Positions 23,191 through 33,335 of a DNA stretch of 64,000 bases are shown piece after piece. The notes beneath the pieces are model-generated. The model had not been told where the DNA came from. It ran no database searches and was given only the letters and a program-made list of their open reading frames with translations. This stretch comes from Nilaparvata lugens (Eukaryota; Arthropoda; Insecta; Hemiptera; Delphacidae): contig NC_052507.1 of assembly GCF_014356525.2 (NCBI RefSeq), positions 56,529,621-56,593,620 of the forward strand. Reading direction: 5' to 3'. Each line of letters starts with the position of its first letter. Within the stretch, counting starts at the first letter, position 1. The position numbers were made by a program, and so were the translations under genes.

Positions 23191-23232
23191 TCTTTAAAAG
23201 ACCAAATACTCCTGTCTTTCAGAGACCAAATA
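23167..23232. repeat. Three tandem palindromic 24-mers
   Basis: TGTCTTTAAGAGACCAA, TGTCTTTAAAAGACCAA and TGTCTTTCAGAGACCAA follow each other at about 24-base spacing. Each can pair GTCTTT with AAGAGAC-like arms. Copied at about 26967-27032. Confidence 0.7.
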
Positions 23233-24435
23233 TACGAGGGCACATCTGATATTGTAGTGGGCGGTATCAAGTACTTATCTAAGATCTGTCGTCCTCGAGT
23301 CCGGTGTACAAAGGGTGATGAATGAGGATAAAAGGTGATGGCCCCCAGGCATCGGTCAGATGTCCGATATTACCGGCCATCTCGGTCGGCGAGTTTGTCA
23401 GCCCTCGTCCGACATCAAGGCATATTTACAGCTCAATCCTCGAATGATCGAATGATTCGAATATTCGAGAATTCACAAACACACACAAAAAGCTGCAGCA
23501 CAAGTCATAACTACTTAGTAATGCTAGAATACATAACATACTTAATATTGTATTCAATGAATGATTTCTCATGAAATCATCTCATGAATACAATACATGC
23601 AATTTACATTAAGAATGAAATGAAGTTTTTAGGTTTTCAAAGTTTCCATATTAAATTATCTGATGGGTTAAATAGTCAATGATGTTCAATCATTGAACTT
23701 ACAATATAGTTAAATGGGATTATTACTTTTCAGGATTTACTTTTTTGAATGATGAAAAATATAAAATCAATCATGATGATACAATATTAAATTCGTTATC
23801 AAAATCTGGATTCTGAAATAATTGATTAATCCATTAAACAATGAAAGGAAACGAAAAACTGTTGAATGAGAGGTTGTTAAATGATACATACAAGTAATAT
23901 TAACAAGGAAAAACAAAGCTATAAAATATTCATTACTCACCCTCAAATGGGTTTTCGACTGTTACTAATCCATATAGCCTGAAATAAATTAATTGCAGCA
24001 GTCAACCGCTCTTAATGTAAATCAACCCATTGGGTTCATAGAAAGATTAGCGATTTCGAAAATGATGAGATATAATATGATTCCCAATTATTAAACTTGA
24101 GTCTCCAGGAGAGAACAAAAAACAAGGTGGATAAGACATGATTCAATCATACAAATCATACAATTATTAAATATAATATAGCTCTGAAAACATGTCTGTA
24201 CTCTACAGAATCTAAAAGCGGTCTCTCGTTCAAGTCTCGAAGTCAATCGACTCAGGCTCAAGAATAGGTTTCAGGCTTAGCAATGGAGCCAATAAAGATT
24301 ACAAAATCACGAAGGACGTGGTGGAGACGACAATAATTTCCTTCAATAGAACGAGAAAGGAGTACAATTAACAAAGACAGGATACAGGAAAATTCCCTCA
24401 AGCAAAGTAGAAGACTCAGCAATAGAATGAACGTT
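23233..24435. other. Host-type sequence in the segment copied to 27033-28239
   Basis: No supported gene. A CpG-richer pocket lies at 23275-23420. A perfect short hairpin, ATGATTTCTCATGAAATCAT, is at about 23561-23580. The rest is AT-rich. Confidence 0.5.
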
Positions 24436-24932
24436 TGTTAGAGCCAATGTAATGGGCTTCAAATCACGTTACTTAGTAGCTCAAAATAAAGTCGTTACCT
24501 TTAAGAAGCTTCTCGTACAAGGATGGCGGGTTCGCAGTGGACTGTAACAGCGGTTTTCTCGTTCGGGTAGGCGGTAGCACGTTATTGTAATAAGAAATCA
24601 CTTGCACTGGCTGGGGGGAAAAACATGGGCCCATGTCGCAGCAAAGAGGTCGTACATTTATAAGTTCTTTCAAAGGGAGGAAAAATTGGTAGCGTTAGTG
24701 CACGTTTTAGAACAAGCCATCTTGACAAAGCGGAAACGGGCGAAGTAGTAGTGGGGAGTGGAACAAGCCGAGAGAGAGAGCAGTGCCATCTACAATGGGC
24801 TTGGCGATATCATTGCGGCTGATGGCAGTGGCATGTTAGATGGCCATGGGTGAGCGCGGTTGATTCAAAACACACAGCCAACTTACCGACAGATATAAGA
24901 GGGAAACTGCCGAAGTTATATTGGCGGTAACA
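24436..24932. promoter_or_regulatory. CpG-rich pocket with YY1/Pho-like motifs (candidate promoter or first exon)
   Basis: GC- and CpG-richer than its surroundings. GATGGC/GCCATC cores lie at about 24522, 24716 (GCCATCTTG), 24785, 24821 and 24839. At 24839-24855 the plus strand reads GATGGCCATGGGTGAGC, which could be a start codon followed at once by a splice donor. On the minus strand a GTAAG donor (24882-24886) follows CTGTCG. Either strand could start a host transcript; no coding continuation is visible. Confidence 0.35.
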
Positions 24933-24999
24933 ACGTTCAACTGATTTTTTATAATGATCTAGCGTCTGCAACAATTCTAATTACCGAGGAAAAAGTTGA
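24933..24999 (+). repeat. 67-bp direct repeat, left flank of copied segment
   Basis: Begins ACGTTCAACTGATTTTTTAT and ends AAAAAGTTGA. It recurs at 28235-28302 with one extra base. It behaves like a long target-site duplication around the inserted copy. Confidence 0.85.
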
Positions 25000-25562
25000 G
25001 CAACAATGATGCTATTTGTTTTTCCCTCATTCAATTTCAAGCCATGATTATATGCCCAGCTACTTATAGCATCAATGTCAGCGTTCATCAGCTCCACACA
25101 TGCATAAGAGTAAGCAACAGCAAAATGCCTATAGATTTGCAAATCGTCATCGTAGAGATGACACTTACTGTTTTTTATACACTTGGTGATGTCATCAATG
25201 TAAATAGAGAACAGCAGAGGCCCAAGTACTGAACCTTGAGGGACTCCGCGGGTAACATCTCCCCATGATGACATCTCATTATTGGCTCTGACACACTGCC
25301 GGCGATTAGATAGATAGGATTCGACCCATTTGACACAAATCTCTTCAAAGCAAAGATTTTTCAATTTCAGAAGGAGTAGCGGATGGTAAACGCAATCGAA
25401 AGCTTTTGAAAAATCAAATAGTGTGAGTATAGTTGCCTGTCCTCTATCCATAGCAGACCTTATATCCTCTGTAACTTTCAGCAATGCAGTTGTGGTACTA
25501 TGTCTTGAGCGGAATCCAGATTGATTAATTAAGTACTGATTAACTGTACTAATAAATATCAA
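24981..25562 (-). pseudogene. LINE reverse transcriptase fragment, open palm
   Basis: A 193-codon open frame keeps in one frame what is split in LINE A: INQSGFRSRHSTTTAL, LFDFSKAFDC (motif A), [19 protein letters not shown] (motif B) and LYDDDLQIY (motif C). The last few residues after SIIVA come from target DNA. It lacks fingers, thumb and endonuclease, so it is not a complete enzyme. Compared with LINE A, the run of Ts before motif C has its full length here. The segment was therefore copied before LINE A lost that T, or from an allele without the loss. Confidence 0.8.
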
Positions 25563-25616
25563 GTAAGTAGTAAGTAGTAAGTATCAAGTACTGATAAGTA
25601 CTTGATTGAGTATTGA

Positions 25617-26390
25617 TTAAGAACTCAGTTCCCAGAGTAGCTGGGAACTTTGAAGGAAAGCAGAGAACTGTTGATGGACAAGCTTTTCTAGGCACTTGGA
25701 CAGAGCAGGGAGAATGCTGATTGGCCTCAAGTCAGAAAATGATTTTATGGAAGAACATTTAGGGAGAGGAGAAACCAAAGCTGACTTCCAAATCATTGGA
25801 AAAGTTGAAGAAGCCAAAGATTCATTGAAAATTATGGTGAGAACAGACAGAATATAAGGTAGGGTATCTTTTAGAAATTTAATTGGAACACAATCAACTC
25901 CCACGGCATTGCTTGACATCTGTAACCACTCTGAAAACATCAGTTTCAGTGACAATGTGTCGTCATTTTCAAGACAATGTTGCATCTCTTGACAAAAATT
26001 TTTATGTACAACTTTATCATTGTAATTTAAACTTTGTACTAACTGCAATTTATAAGGTGTCATTTTCAAACGTTTCCGCAGAATTTTCCACACAGTAGGT
26101 TGAGGAATTTGCAATTCTAAACTCGCTGATCTAGTCGATTTTCCTGGACTTCGTACAAAGAAATCACGAGCACTATCAATTTTTTCTTCTGTAACAGAAG
26201 GTCTTCCAGTACTCTTCTTCTTACACACACATCCACTGCTTTCAAAACGTTCATACCAGTCATAAATTGATTGCCTTGTTGGTGGTGGTTTACCGTATTT
26301 TGTTCTGAAATGACGCTGCACAACAGTAACAGAGTTTGTTTTGGCTAATTCAAGAACACAATAAGCTTTCTTCACTTGAGTAGCGGCCAT
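25617..26390 (-). CDS. Chimeric ORF: mariner transposase N-terminus fused to LINE RT fingers
   Basis: A 257-codon open frame on the minus strand. Residues 1 to about 145 are the transposase N-terminal half (MAATQVKKAY..., both helix-turn-helix regions, to ENDDT just before the first catalytic aspartate region). Residues from about 146 are LINE RT sequence (GVDCVPIKFLKD, SALVSPLPKCSSIKSF, LRPISILPALSKCLEKLV), ending at a stop in the TACTTGAT repeat. The fusion point is 25953/25954. The mariner right inverted end, where its promoter would sit, remains upstream (to 26567). The product would keep the DNA-binding part and lose catalysis. Expression is unknown; it may be only a fortunate open frame. 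Confidence 0.7.
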   Translation of the reverse strand: MAATQVKKAYCVLELAKTNSVTVVQRHFRTKYGKPPPTRQSIYDWYERFESSGCVCKKKSTGRPSVTEEKIDSARDFFVRSPGKSTRSASLELQIPQPTVWKILRKRLKMTPYKLQLVQSLNYNDKVVHKNFCQEMQHCLENDDTLSLKLMFSEWLQMSSNAVGVDCVPIKFLKDTLPYILSVLTIIFNESLASSTFPMIWKSALVSPLPKCSSIKSFSDLRPISILPALSKCLEKLVHQQFSAFLQSSQLLWELSS

Positions 26391-26567
26391 ATTGCTAAAC
26401 TAAACTGGCTGTTGTAACACGGAGCAGCCAACAATAGCCAGCAACAGTTCTACCAACATAAACTTTAAGAAATTCCCTACAAACCTATATCACTTACTAT
26501 GTTGAAATACACCACTTTAATTTTGTACAGGCTATTGAAGTTGTCTATTTCATTTGTAATCACCAGG
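25954..26567 (-). mobile_element. Truncated mariner copy (5' part and one inverted end)
   Basis: Matches 22154-22767 with few differences and ends CACCAGG beside TA (26568-26569). The left half and left inverted end are deleted, so it cannot move alone. Confidence 0.9.
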
Positions 26568-28234
26568 TATTACAAACACATCTTTACATGAATAATCAAA
26601 TGATAAATCTGTCTTTAAGAGACCAACACATGTCTTTAATTTGCTGTAGAGTATTTACACGAGTATTAATTTGCTGTACTTAAATTAATACTCGCCATGT
26701 ATTAATAATAAAATTAATCAAATAATCATTAATAATCAAATTAATTAATACTCGCCATTTATTAATTTGCTGTACTGAAATTTTTGAAAAAAAATTTTTC
26801 AGATTACATTTTACAGATTGCATCGCAACCAGCCACCATAGCACTACCCCCGCAGACCCTGGAAATAAGAATATAGATATGCAGTTGACTGACTGCTCTT
26901 ATAATAATGAAAATAATATCGAAAGTATTACAAACACATCTTCACATGAATAATCGAATGATGAATCTGTCTTTAAGAGACCAACACATGTCTTTAAAAG
27001 ACCAAATACTCCTGTCTTTCAGAGACCAAATATACGGGGGCACATCTGATATTGTAGTGGGCGGTATCAAGTACTTATCTAAGATCTGTCGTCCTCGAGT
27101 CCGGTGTACAAAGGGTGATGAATGAGGATAAAAGGTGATGGCCCCCAGGCATCGGTCAGATGTCCGATATTACCGGCCATCTCGGTCGGCGAATTTGTCA
27201 GCCCTCGTTCAACAGCAAGGCATATTTACAGCTCAATCCTCGAATGATCGAATGATTCGAATATTCGAGAATTCACAAACACACACAAAAAGCTGCAGCA
27301 CAAGTCACAACTACTTAGTAATGCTAGAATACATAACATACTTAATATTGTATTCAATGAATGATTTCTCATGAAATCATCTCATGAATACAATACATGC
27401 AATTTACATTAAGAATGAAATGAAGTTTTTAGGTTTTCAAAGTTTCCATATTAAATTATCTGATGGGTTAAATAGTCAATGATGTTCAATCATTGAACTT
27501 ACAATATAGTTAAATGGGATTATTACTTTTCAGGATTTACTTTTTTGAATGATGAAAAATATAAAATCAATCATGATGATACAATATTAAATTCGTTATC
27601 AAAATCTGGATTCTGAAATAATTGATTAATCCATTAAACAATGAAAGGAAACGAAAAACTGTTGAATGAGAGGTTGTTAAATGATACATACAAGTAATAT
27701 TAACAAGGAAAAACAAAGCTATAAAATACTCATTACTCACCCTCAAATGGGTTTTCGACTGTTACTAATCCATATAGCCTGAAATAAATTAATTGCAGCA
27801 GTCAACCGCTCTTAATGGAAATTAACTACCCCATTGGGTTCATAGAAAGATTAGCGATTTCGAAAATGATGAGATATAATATGATTCCCAATTATTAAAC
27901 TTGAGTCTCCAGGAGAGAACAAAAAACAAGGTGGATAAGACATGATTCAATCATACAAATCATACAATTATTAAATATAATATAGCTCTGAAAACATTGT
28001 CTGTACTCTACAGAATCTAAAAGCGGTCTCTCGTTCAAGTCTCGAAGTCAATCGACTCAGGCTCAAGAATAGGTTCAGGCTTAGCAATGGAGCCAATAAA
28101 GATTACAAAATCACGAAGGACGTGGTGGGGACGACAATAATTTCCTTCAATAGAACGAGAAAGGAGTACAATTAACAAAGACAGGATACAGGAAAATTCC
28201 CTCAAGCAAAGTAGAAGACTCAGCAATAGAATGG
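26568..28234. other. Copied flank: AT-rich block, LINE fragment, empty site, host DNA
   Basis: Colinear with 22768-24434. It includes the 47-bp LINE fragment (26813-26859), the empty site (26860-26990, TA at 26926-26927) and the palindromic 24-mers. No gene is supported. Confidence 0.75.
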
Positions 28235-28302
28235 ACGTTCAACTGATTTTTTATAATGATCTAGCGTCTGCAACAATTCTAATTACTCGAGGAAAAAGTT
28301 GA
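28235..28302 (+). repeat. 68-bp direct repeat, right flank of copied segment
   Basis: Counterpart of 24933-24999. The one visible difference is AATTACTCGAGG here against AATTACCGAGG. Confidence 0.85.
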
Positions 28303-29904
28303 ATAACAATAGAGGAAATATTAGGATTCAATCACGTAATGAGCTGAATTACATCATGAAACTACTTCAATAGCTTGAGAATCGCAAGTTGATCCAGCAC
28401 TCTAATAAAAATTATCTTGGAGAAGTTATAATTTTGAAAAAAAAATTTCAGCACACTACTTGAAAACTAAACGTGATTTTCAAGTTGAATAGTTATTTGT
28501 GCAACTAGTGTGCAAAGTGACAGTTTGCTGCAACGAAAGAAACGCATGAGCCGTAGGGGAGGGCGGAATGGTTTCTTGAGTGCAGCAGAGGAACTTTGTG
28601 CACGTATTCCACATTAAATTTTTCCTACAGTTACCATTGAATATGAAAAGTGGTTGATTATGGGGAATGATGGCTGAAATCCATCAGATGTTTGTCTGTA
28701 TAATTTTGTTATTAGTAACAACTTCAATTTATTTTAAACTTGATAATCCGATTGGAAATAATAATCGATAATTTATTCAAATAAATCCAATCAATTTGGA
28801 AATTTGAATAATTTTGAGTATGTGCATTTCTCAGTCAAATGTACTACAATAAGTTTTTCAAAGTCCTAATAATAGTACTCTCATTAGAAGCCCCATTATT
28901 TTATGCTTTTATACATTAGGTTTTGTTACATTCTTATCGCCTCCATTATTGATAAACTTTGTCCAGCTTCCACTATCGAAATTCATAATTTTATTCCCTC
29001 CAATCCTCAACGATTCAAAAATCAATTACTTTTCTTTATTATTGAGTAACAGCATTGATATTCTTGCAACATGATATTCGTAATTATTGCCGTTGAATAG
29101 AATGTAATAAATTTAAAAAAGGAATTTTTAAATTTCACAATGAAAATATAAATCATAATTATCCGTCATTCTTGGTATTGCAGTCATCCTCCATAGTCAA
29201 ACTCTTTACTTACTTCAAAACATTGAACTTATCTAATTCCAATAGTTCAGTTTTCAGTATTCACAGTGAGAGTGAATTCTATTCAATTTTCACCGATTCC
29301 AAACACCGGTCCCTATTGCAATGCCACATACTTTTCAGCATAGAGGTTACAGCGTGTTGTGACGTGAAGACTGATAGCAATGCAGGGCCAAACCAGGCAC
29401 AGGAGCAGGGCCAATTCAAACAACAGAGGGCCAATTGAAGGGCCAGACCAGAGCCCATTGATTAGGCACACCGTGCGCCGTTCCTCAGCCCTCAGCCCTA
29501 TAAAGGACTACGTGATTTGTATCGTCAAGTGGTCGACTAATACGTGTGGATTGTGTCTCCTCTGCTCGATAATCCAATAGTGGGCCACCACAGATGCCTG
29601 GATTCTGTGGTGGTGACCGTAAAGCATGCAGCTTACACTGTAATTGCTGATCAGGTATGGTCCAGTTGTTCCCCAAGTATATCAATGGCTTATAAACCCT
29701 GAAACCGGTACATATCCAATCGATAAAATTTTGAGTATTGGAATTATTCTTATCATGAATTATTGTAAGTAATGAGTGATCAAGCGTAACAGGCTCCTTT
29801 CCACACTAGTTAGCGTTGGCGTATGTTCTTCAACAGTGGGTACAATTATACCATGCAGATGCAAAACCTATGATTCACTTAATTACATCGTCAGGTATGA
29901 AATA
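28303..29904. other. Non-coding DNA with an AGGGCCAA repeat and a TATA-like box
   Basis: Mostly AT-rich. At 29381-29455 AGGGCCAA-type motifs recur four times, followed by CCCTATAAAGGACTACG near 29500. This could be a core promoter or part of an old repeat. No coding frame is supported. Confidence 0.35.
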
Positions 29905-31033
29905 CTTTAACTTAGAATCCTTTTTTAGAATTCATAAAAATACTTATAGAAAGGTCCTGAATGCCGCCAAAAAAATTGCCGCTAGTACATTTATAAAAAA
30001 ATCTTCAAATCAAACAAGAGCAATATGGAAACTAGTTAAGACTGAGACAGGAAAGAGTACCGTTCCAACATTAGAAACAAACATAGCCAATGAAACTGGA
30101 ATTATAAAAGGAGGCAAAGAAGCTGCAGATTTACTGAATAATAATTTTATAAATACTCCTCTGAAAATACAACAATCTATCTGTATATATACTGACGTAG
30201 ATGAATTTTTAAAGTTCTTTAGCAGTGTTCATCTACAGTCGCGCACTTTCCACTTGAAAGAATTTGATCCAATAAGTAGAACAGAACTCAGAAAGATAAT
30301 TAAATCATTAAAAAATAAAAAATCCTTTGATCACTACAATATTTCAAACTATCTAGTAAAGCAAACAGCCGAACATATAATTGAACCTCTGACTTATATC
30401 TTTAATGAATCAATGAAAGCCAGTTGTGTACCGTTAAAGTTGAAATATTCTAAGGGAGTCCCCATTTATAAGGAAGGTAACCACAAGCTTCCTGAAAATC
30501 ACAGACCGATTGCCAATCCACCTGCATTTCTAAAGATATTCGAATATGTAGTGCTCCACAGATTAAGAAAGTACTTGAACAAGTTAAAACTGCTGTCCCC
30601 TAAACAGTTTGGATTCAGGCCCAGCACTTCTACAGGTGATGCGCTTTTTTCTTTTATAAATGAAGTGCTGAATTCTGTGGATGGAGGATCCAGGGTATGT
30701 GGCCTGATTGCCGATCTTTCCAAAGCTTTCGATCTTGTAAACATTGAAATTTTATTGAAAAAGATGAAATTATATGGTTTTGAAGGCAAGGTTCTCAAGT
30801 GGTTCGTATCGTACTTTGATGAGAGACATCAGCGGGTGGAAATACAGTCTCACTCTTTTGTGTATCAGTCGGAATGGTTACAGGCGAGGAGTGGGGTCCC
30901 TCAGGGATCAGTCCTTGGTCCTTTGCTTTTCCTTCTATATATTAACGACTTGCCACCACACCTTGAGCCAGCACACTGTGTTTTATACGCTGATGATGTA
31001 AGTATTTTATTGAAAAGTAACTGGTATGTATGA
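29816..31033 (+). pseudogene. LINE C reverse transcriptase, partial
   Basis: A 405-codon open frame covering the linker after the endonuclease and most of the RT. Motifs: KLVKTETGKSTVPTL (linker), HRPIANPPAFLKIFEYVV (fingers), QFGFRPSTSTGDALFSFI, LIADLSKAFDLV (motif A, about residues 295-306), [14 protein letters not shown] (motif B, about 358) and LYADDVSILL (motif C, about 388). The catalytic YADD is intact. The frame stops shortly after, at SNWYV, where sequence has been lost. The first roughly 30 codons may be unrelated flank. This is a different family from LINE A. Confidence 0.85.
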
Positions 31034-31260
31034 GAGGGGGGTAAAGAGTGCAGGAATTCGGCTTTATAATTCATTGCCAACACGCAAAAAAGCTCTTACT
31101 GGTGAAAAGTTCAGAATTAAGGTGAGGAAGGAGTTGTTGCAGGTTTGTCCTTATTCCAGTGAGGAATTCTTTTTGCATTATAGAATGCAAAGATTGACGA
31201 CTTAGATTATAATTGACAAATCCTTATACCCCTTTCATAGGTGGTCAGTGGGATGAAAAA
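29905..31260 (+). mobile_element. LINE C: 5'-truncated non-LTR retrotransposon
   Basis: Recognisable LINE protein begins after about 29905 and the element ends in GATGAAAAAATGAAATGAAA near 31240-31260, a TGAAA-type tail like that of LINE A. The endonuclease is missing (5' truncation) and part of the RT thumb is deleted near 31020. The 5' boundary is uncertain. Confidence 0.75.
31024..31205 (+). pseudogene. LINE C C-terminal remnant
   Basis: Just past the RT stop, a shifted frame reads YERGVKSAGIRLYNSLPTRK and continues to a stop near 31205. This is the usual C-terminal block of such LINE proteins, so an internal deletion joined it directly to the motif C region. Confidence 0.7.
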
Positions 31261-33203
31261 ATGAAATGAAAAAAAAATGATGGAATGTCTATATGGACGA
31301 CAAATAATTTTCAGAAGAAATTACGTTTTCCAACATTACATTCAAAAAGGTTGATAACTGGCACAGTAGTATTTCTTGAATGATTCCATTGATAAATTTC
31401 ATTGAGAATAACGAAATAGATTGATTGAAGCATAGATTGATTGGTGCATTTAATAATTTGATTTGTATAGAAAGAGATATTGTGACATTTTTCTCTTATA
31501 AGAAGAAATTTTTGTTGAGAATATCACTTTATTTCATCAAGAACAATTCACATTTCAGAACAAGGTATCATGGCAATTGCTAGTTCACGGAATCAATTTG
31601 GAATTGGTTACAAATTGCAATTTATTGTCTTTGTCATGGTTCTTTGATGGAAATTATTGTTATTGAACAATAATAATATTGGTACTGTATAGACAACATC
31701 GATGTATTATTCTTCTTAGTATTGCATTTTGTCAGATTCATCATTATTCATATCACAATCGTTTCAGTACTGTCTTTTACATGATGATAAGGAGAAATAA
31801 AATTTCAATTCCACTCAGTAGACTACTTTACTATGTTGAGAACTTCATGATCTGTACGGTCGGGAGCTTCAAGAGAGAACTTCAATAACAGTGTACTATC
31901 ACGGAAATTTCCATTAATTGATATGCAATTATAATTTTCCTATGTTCTTCGATTCTATTCTCTTGCTATTCTCTTGATCAATATCTACTGAGTGTCTTTG
32001 TGGAACCATTTGGAAAATTGAAAGGTTATTGCGCTTGATCATTTCTCAAAATTGCATTTAATGCAATAATCCCTTGTAAGCTCCTCAATAATATACATCA
32101 TGTTATATCATAGGAGTCATTATTTATTTGATAGCTCATATTTTTATTTATACCTCTACTAACGGGAATTATGATTATTCTAGAGATGATAAGCTACAAT
32201 TTATTTGACAGTACTTGAGAAAATTCTCGACCTGGATGATTAATAACCTCCACTTTTCGCCACTACTCAGAAAAATATTCAGCTACTAATTAACAATATA
32301 AATTCAATTTTATAACAACGTTTTTCCTTCACTCACCCATTTCCTTGCATAACTCACCCTCTCTCAACAACTCCCCCTCACTACATCCATCCTCTCTTCT
32401 CCTAACACTTTTCTTCTGGGATTCCACTACATCCCTTTTTAGCTTTGTTCCATCGGATCTCCACTCATTCGGAAAAGCTGCTGCTCTCAATTGGGTGCCA
32501 ACAACGGAATTTTCCCCCAAAAAAGTGTAACGAATTTTCCGAATAATTTTGACGTGCTAAAAACTGTACCCAGGGGAAAAGGAAGCGTTGAGACAGCAGC
32601 CGTATGCAGACGCTTTTCCGTTAATTAATAAATTCTCCGACACAAACGTCCTTGTAAGTTGAGTTTTCACATACCTAGTCTGAGTTTCCACTTCGCTCTG
32701 TTATTATCATTCATAGCTTTGGAGCCAAATGAGAATTCTCGCATACTTGTTATTAGCCCAATTAATAATTATGAGATATAATCCCATTATGCTCTCTATT
32801 TAATTATGAGCAATGTTAATCTACCATTATTTTTATTGTTCTCTTTAATCCAAGAATCCTTCACATCAACTCTCACACATGTTTCTCAATGTGGAAGAGG
32901 CTTTGAGTTGAGATCGCCCATTAAAATATATCATCATAAACAATTGCTATGGAACAATATGTATTCGATCTGTTGGAAAACACTAATGTTTGTAGATATT
33001 TTGTCCATCTTTGATATTCAGTATTTTTCAAAAGGCTATTCAAAAGCAATGAGGAAGAATTCCGGGAGCTTTCACTTGATATAAGTTGTTGCCCCAGGCA
33101 GGCTCCAGCTGTCTATCCCATGATAAAATGAGATGTAAGAGGCTTTAAATAGATTTGCAAACATATTCCTCCTTTGAGATGCGTGTTCAATAGACCTTCA
33201 TAT
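31261..33203. other. Non-coding DNA, no gene seen
   Basis: AT-rich, with a pyrimidine-rich patch at 32320-32440. Open frames here have no motif support. Confidence 0.4.
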
Positions 33204-33335
33204 TAATAAAATGAATACATTTTGTACAATAACCACTGAGTACCGTTCGATCTTTCACACAAGATCGCCATTTTTTTCCGTTTTCGGACGGTACTCAGTG
33301 AATATTGTACAAACTTTATTCATTTTATAAATTAT
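33204..33335. repeat. Hairpin/MITE-like palindrome, 132 bp
   Basis: The left arm TAATAAAATGAATACATTTT...CACTGAGTACCGTTCG pairs with the right arm CGGACGGTACTCAGTG...CTTTATTCATTTTAT over about 47 bases. The loop contains its own short GATC...GATC stem. Confidence 0.75.

Larger units (their letters stand above)
25000..28234. mobile_element. Copied segment of 17872-24435 with internal 3.3-kb deletion
   Basis: 25000-25953 matches LINE A 17875-18825. 25954 onward matches 22154-24435 through the mariner right end, the AT-rich block and the empty site, at very high identity by eye. Bases 18826-22153 are missing, and the join shows a 2-base AC microhomology. The outer joins share TGA (left) and ACGTT (right) with the target. 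Confidence 0.88.

Noticed and set aside
29172..29580. Small frames upstream of LINE C as a host gene
   Set aside because: No domain, and the glutamine/glycine-rich part is just the AGGGCCAA repeat.
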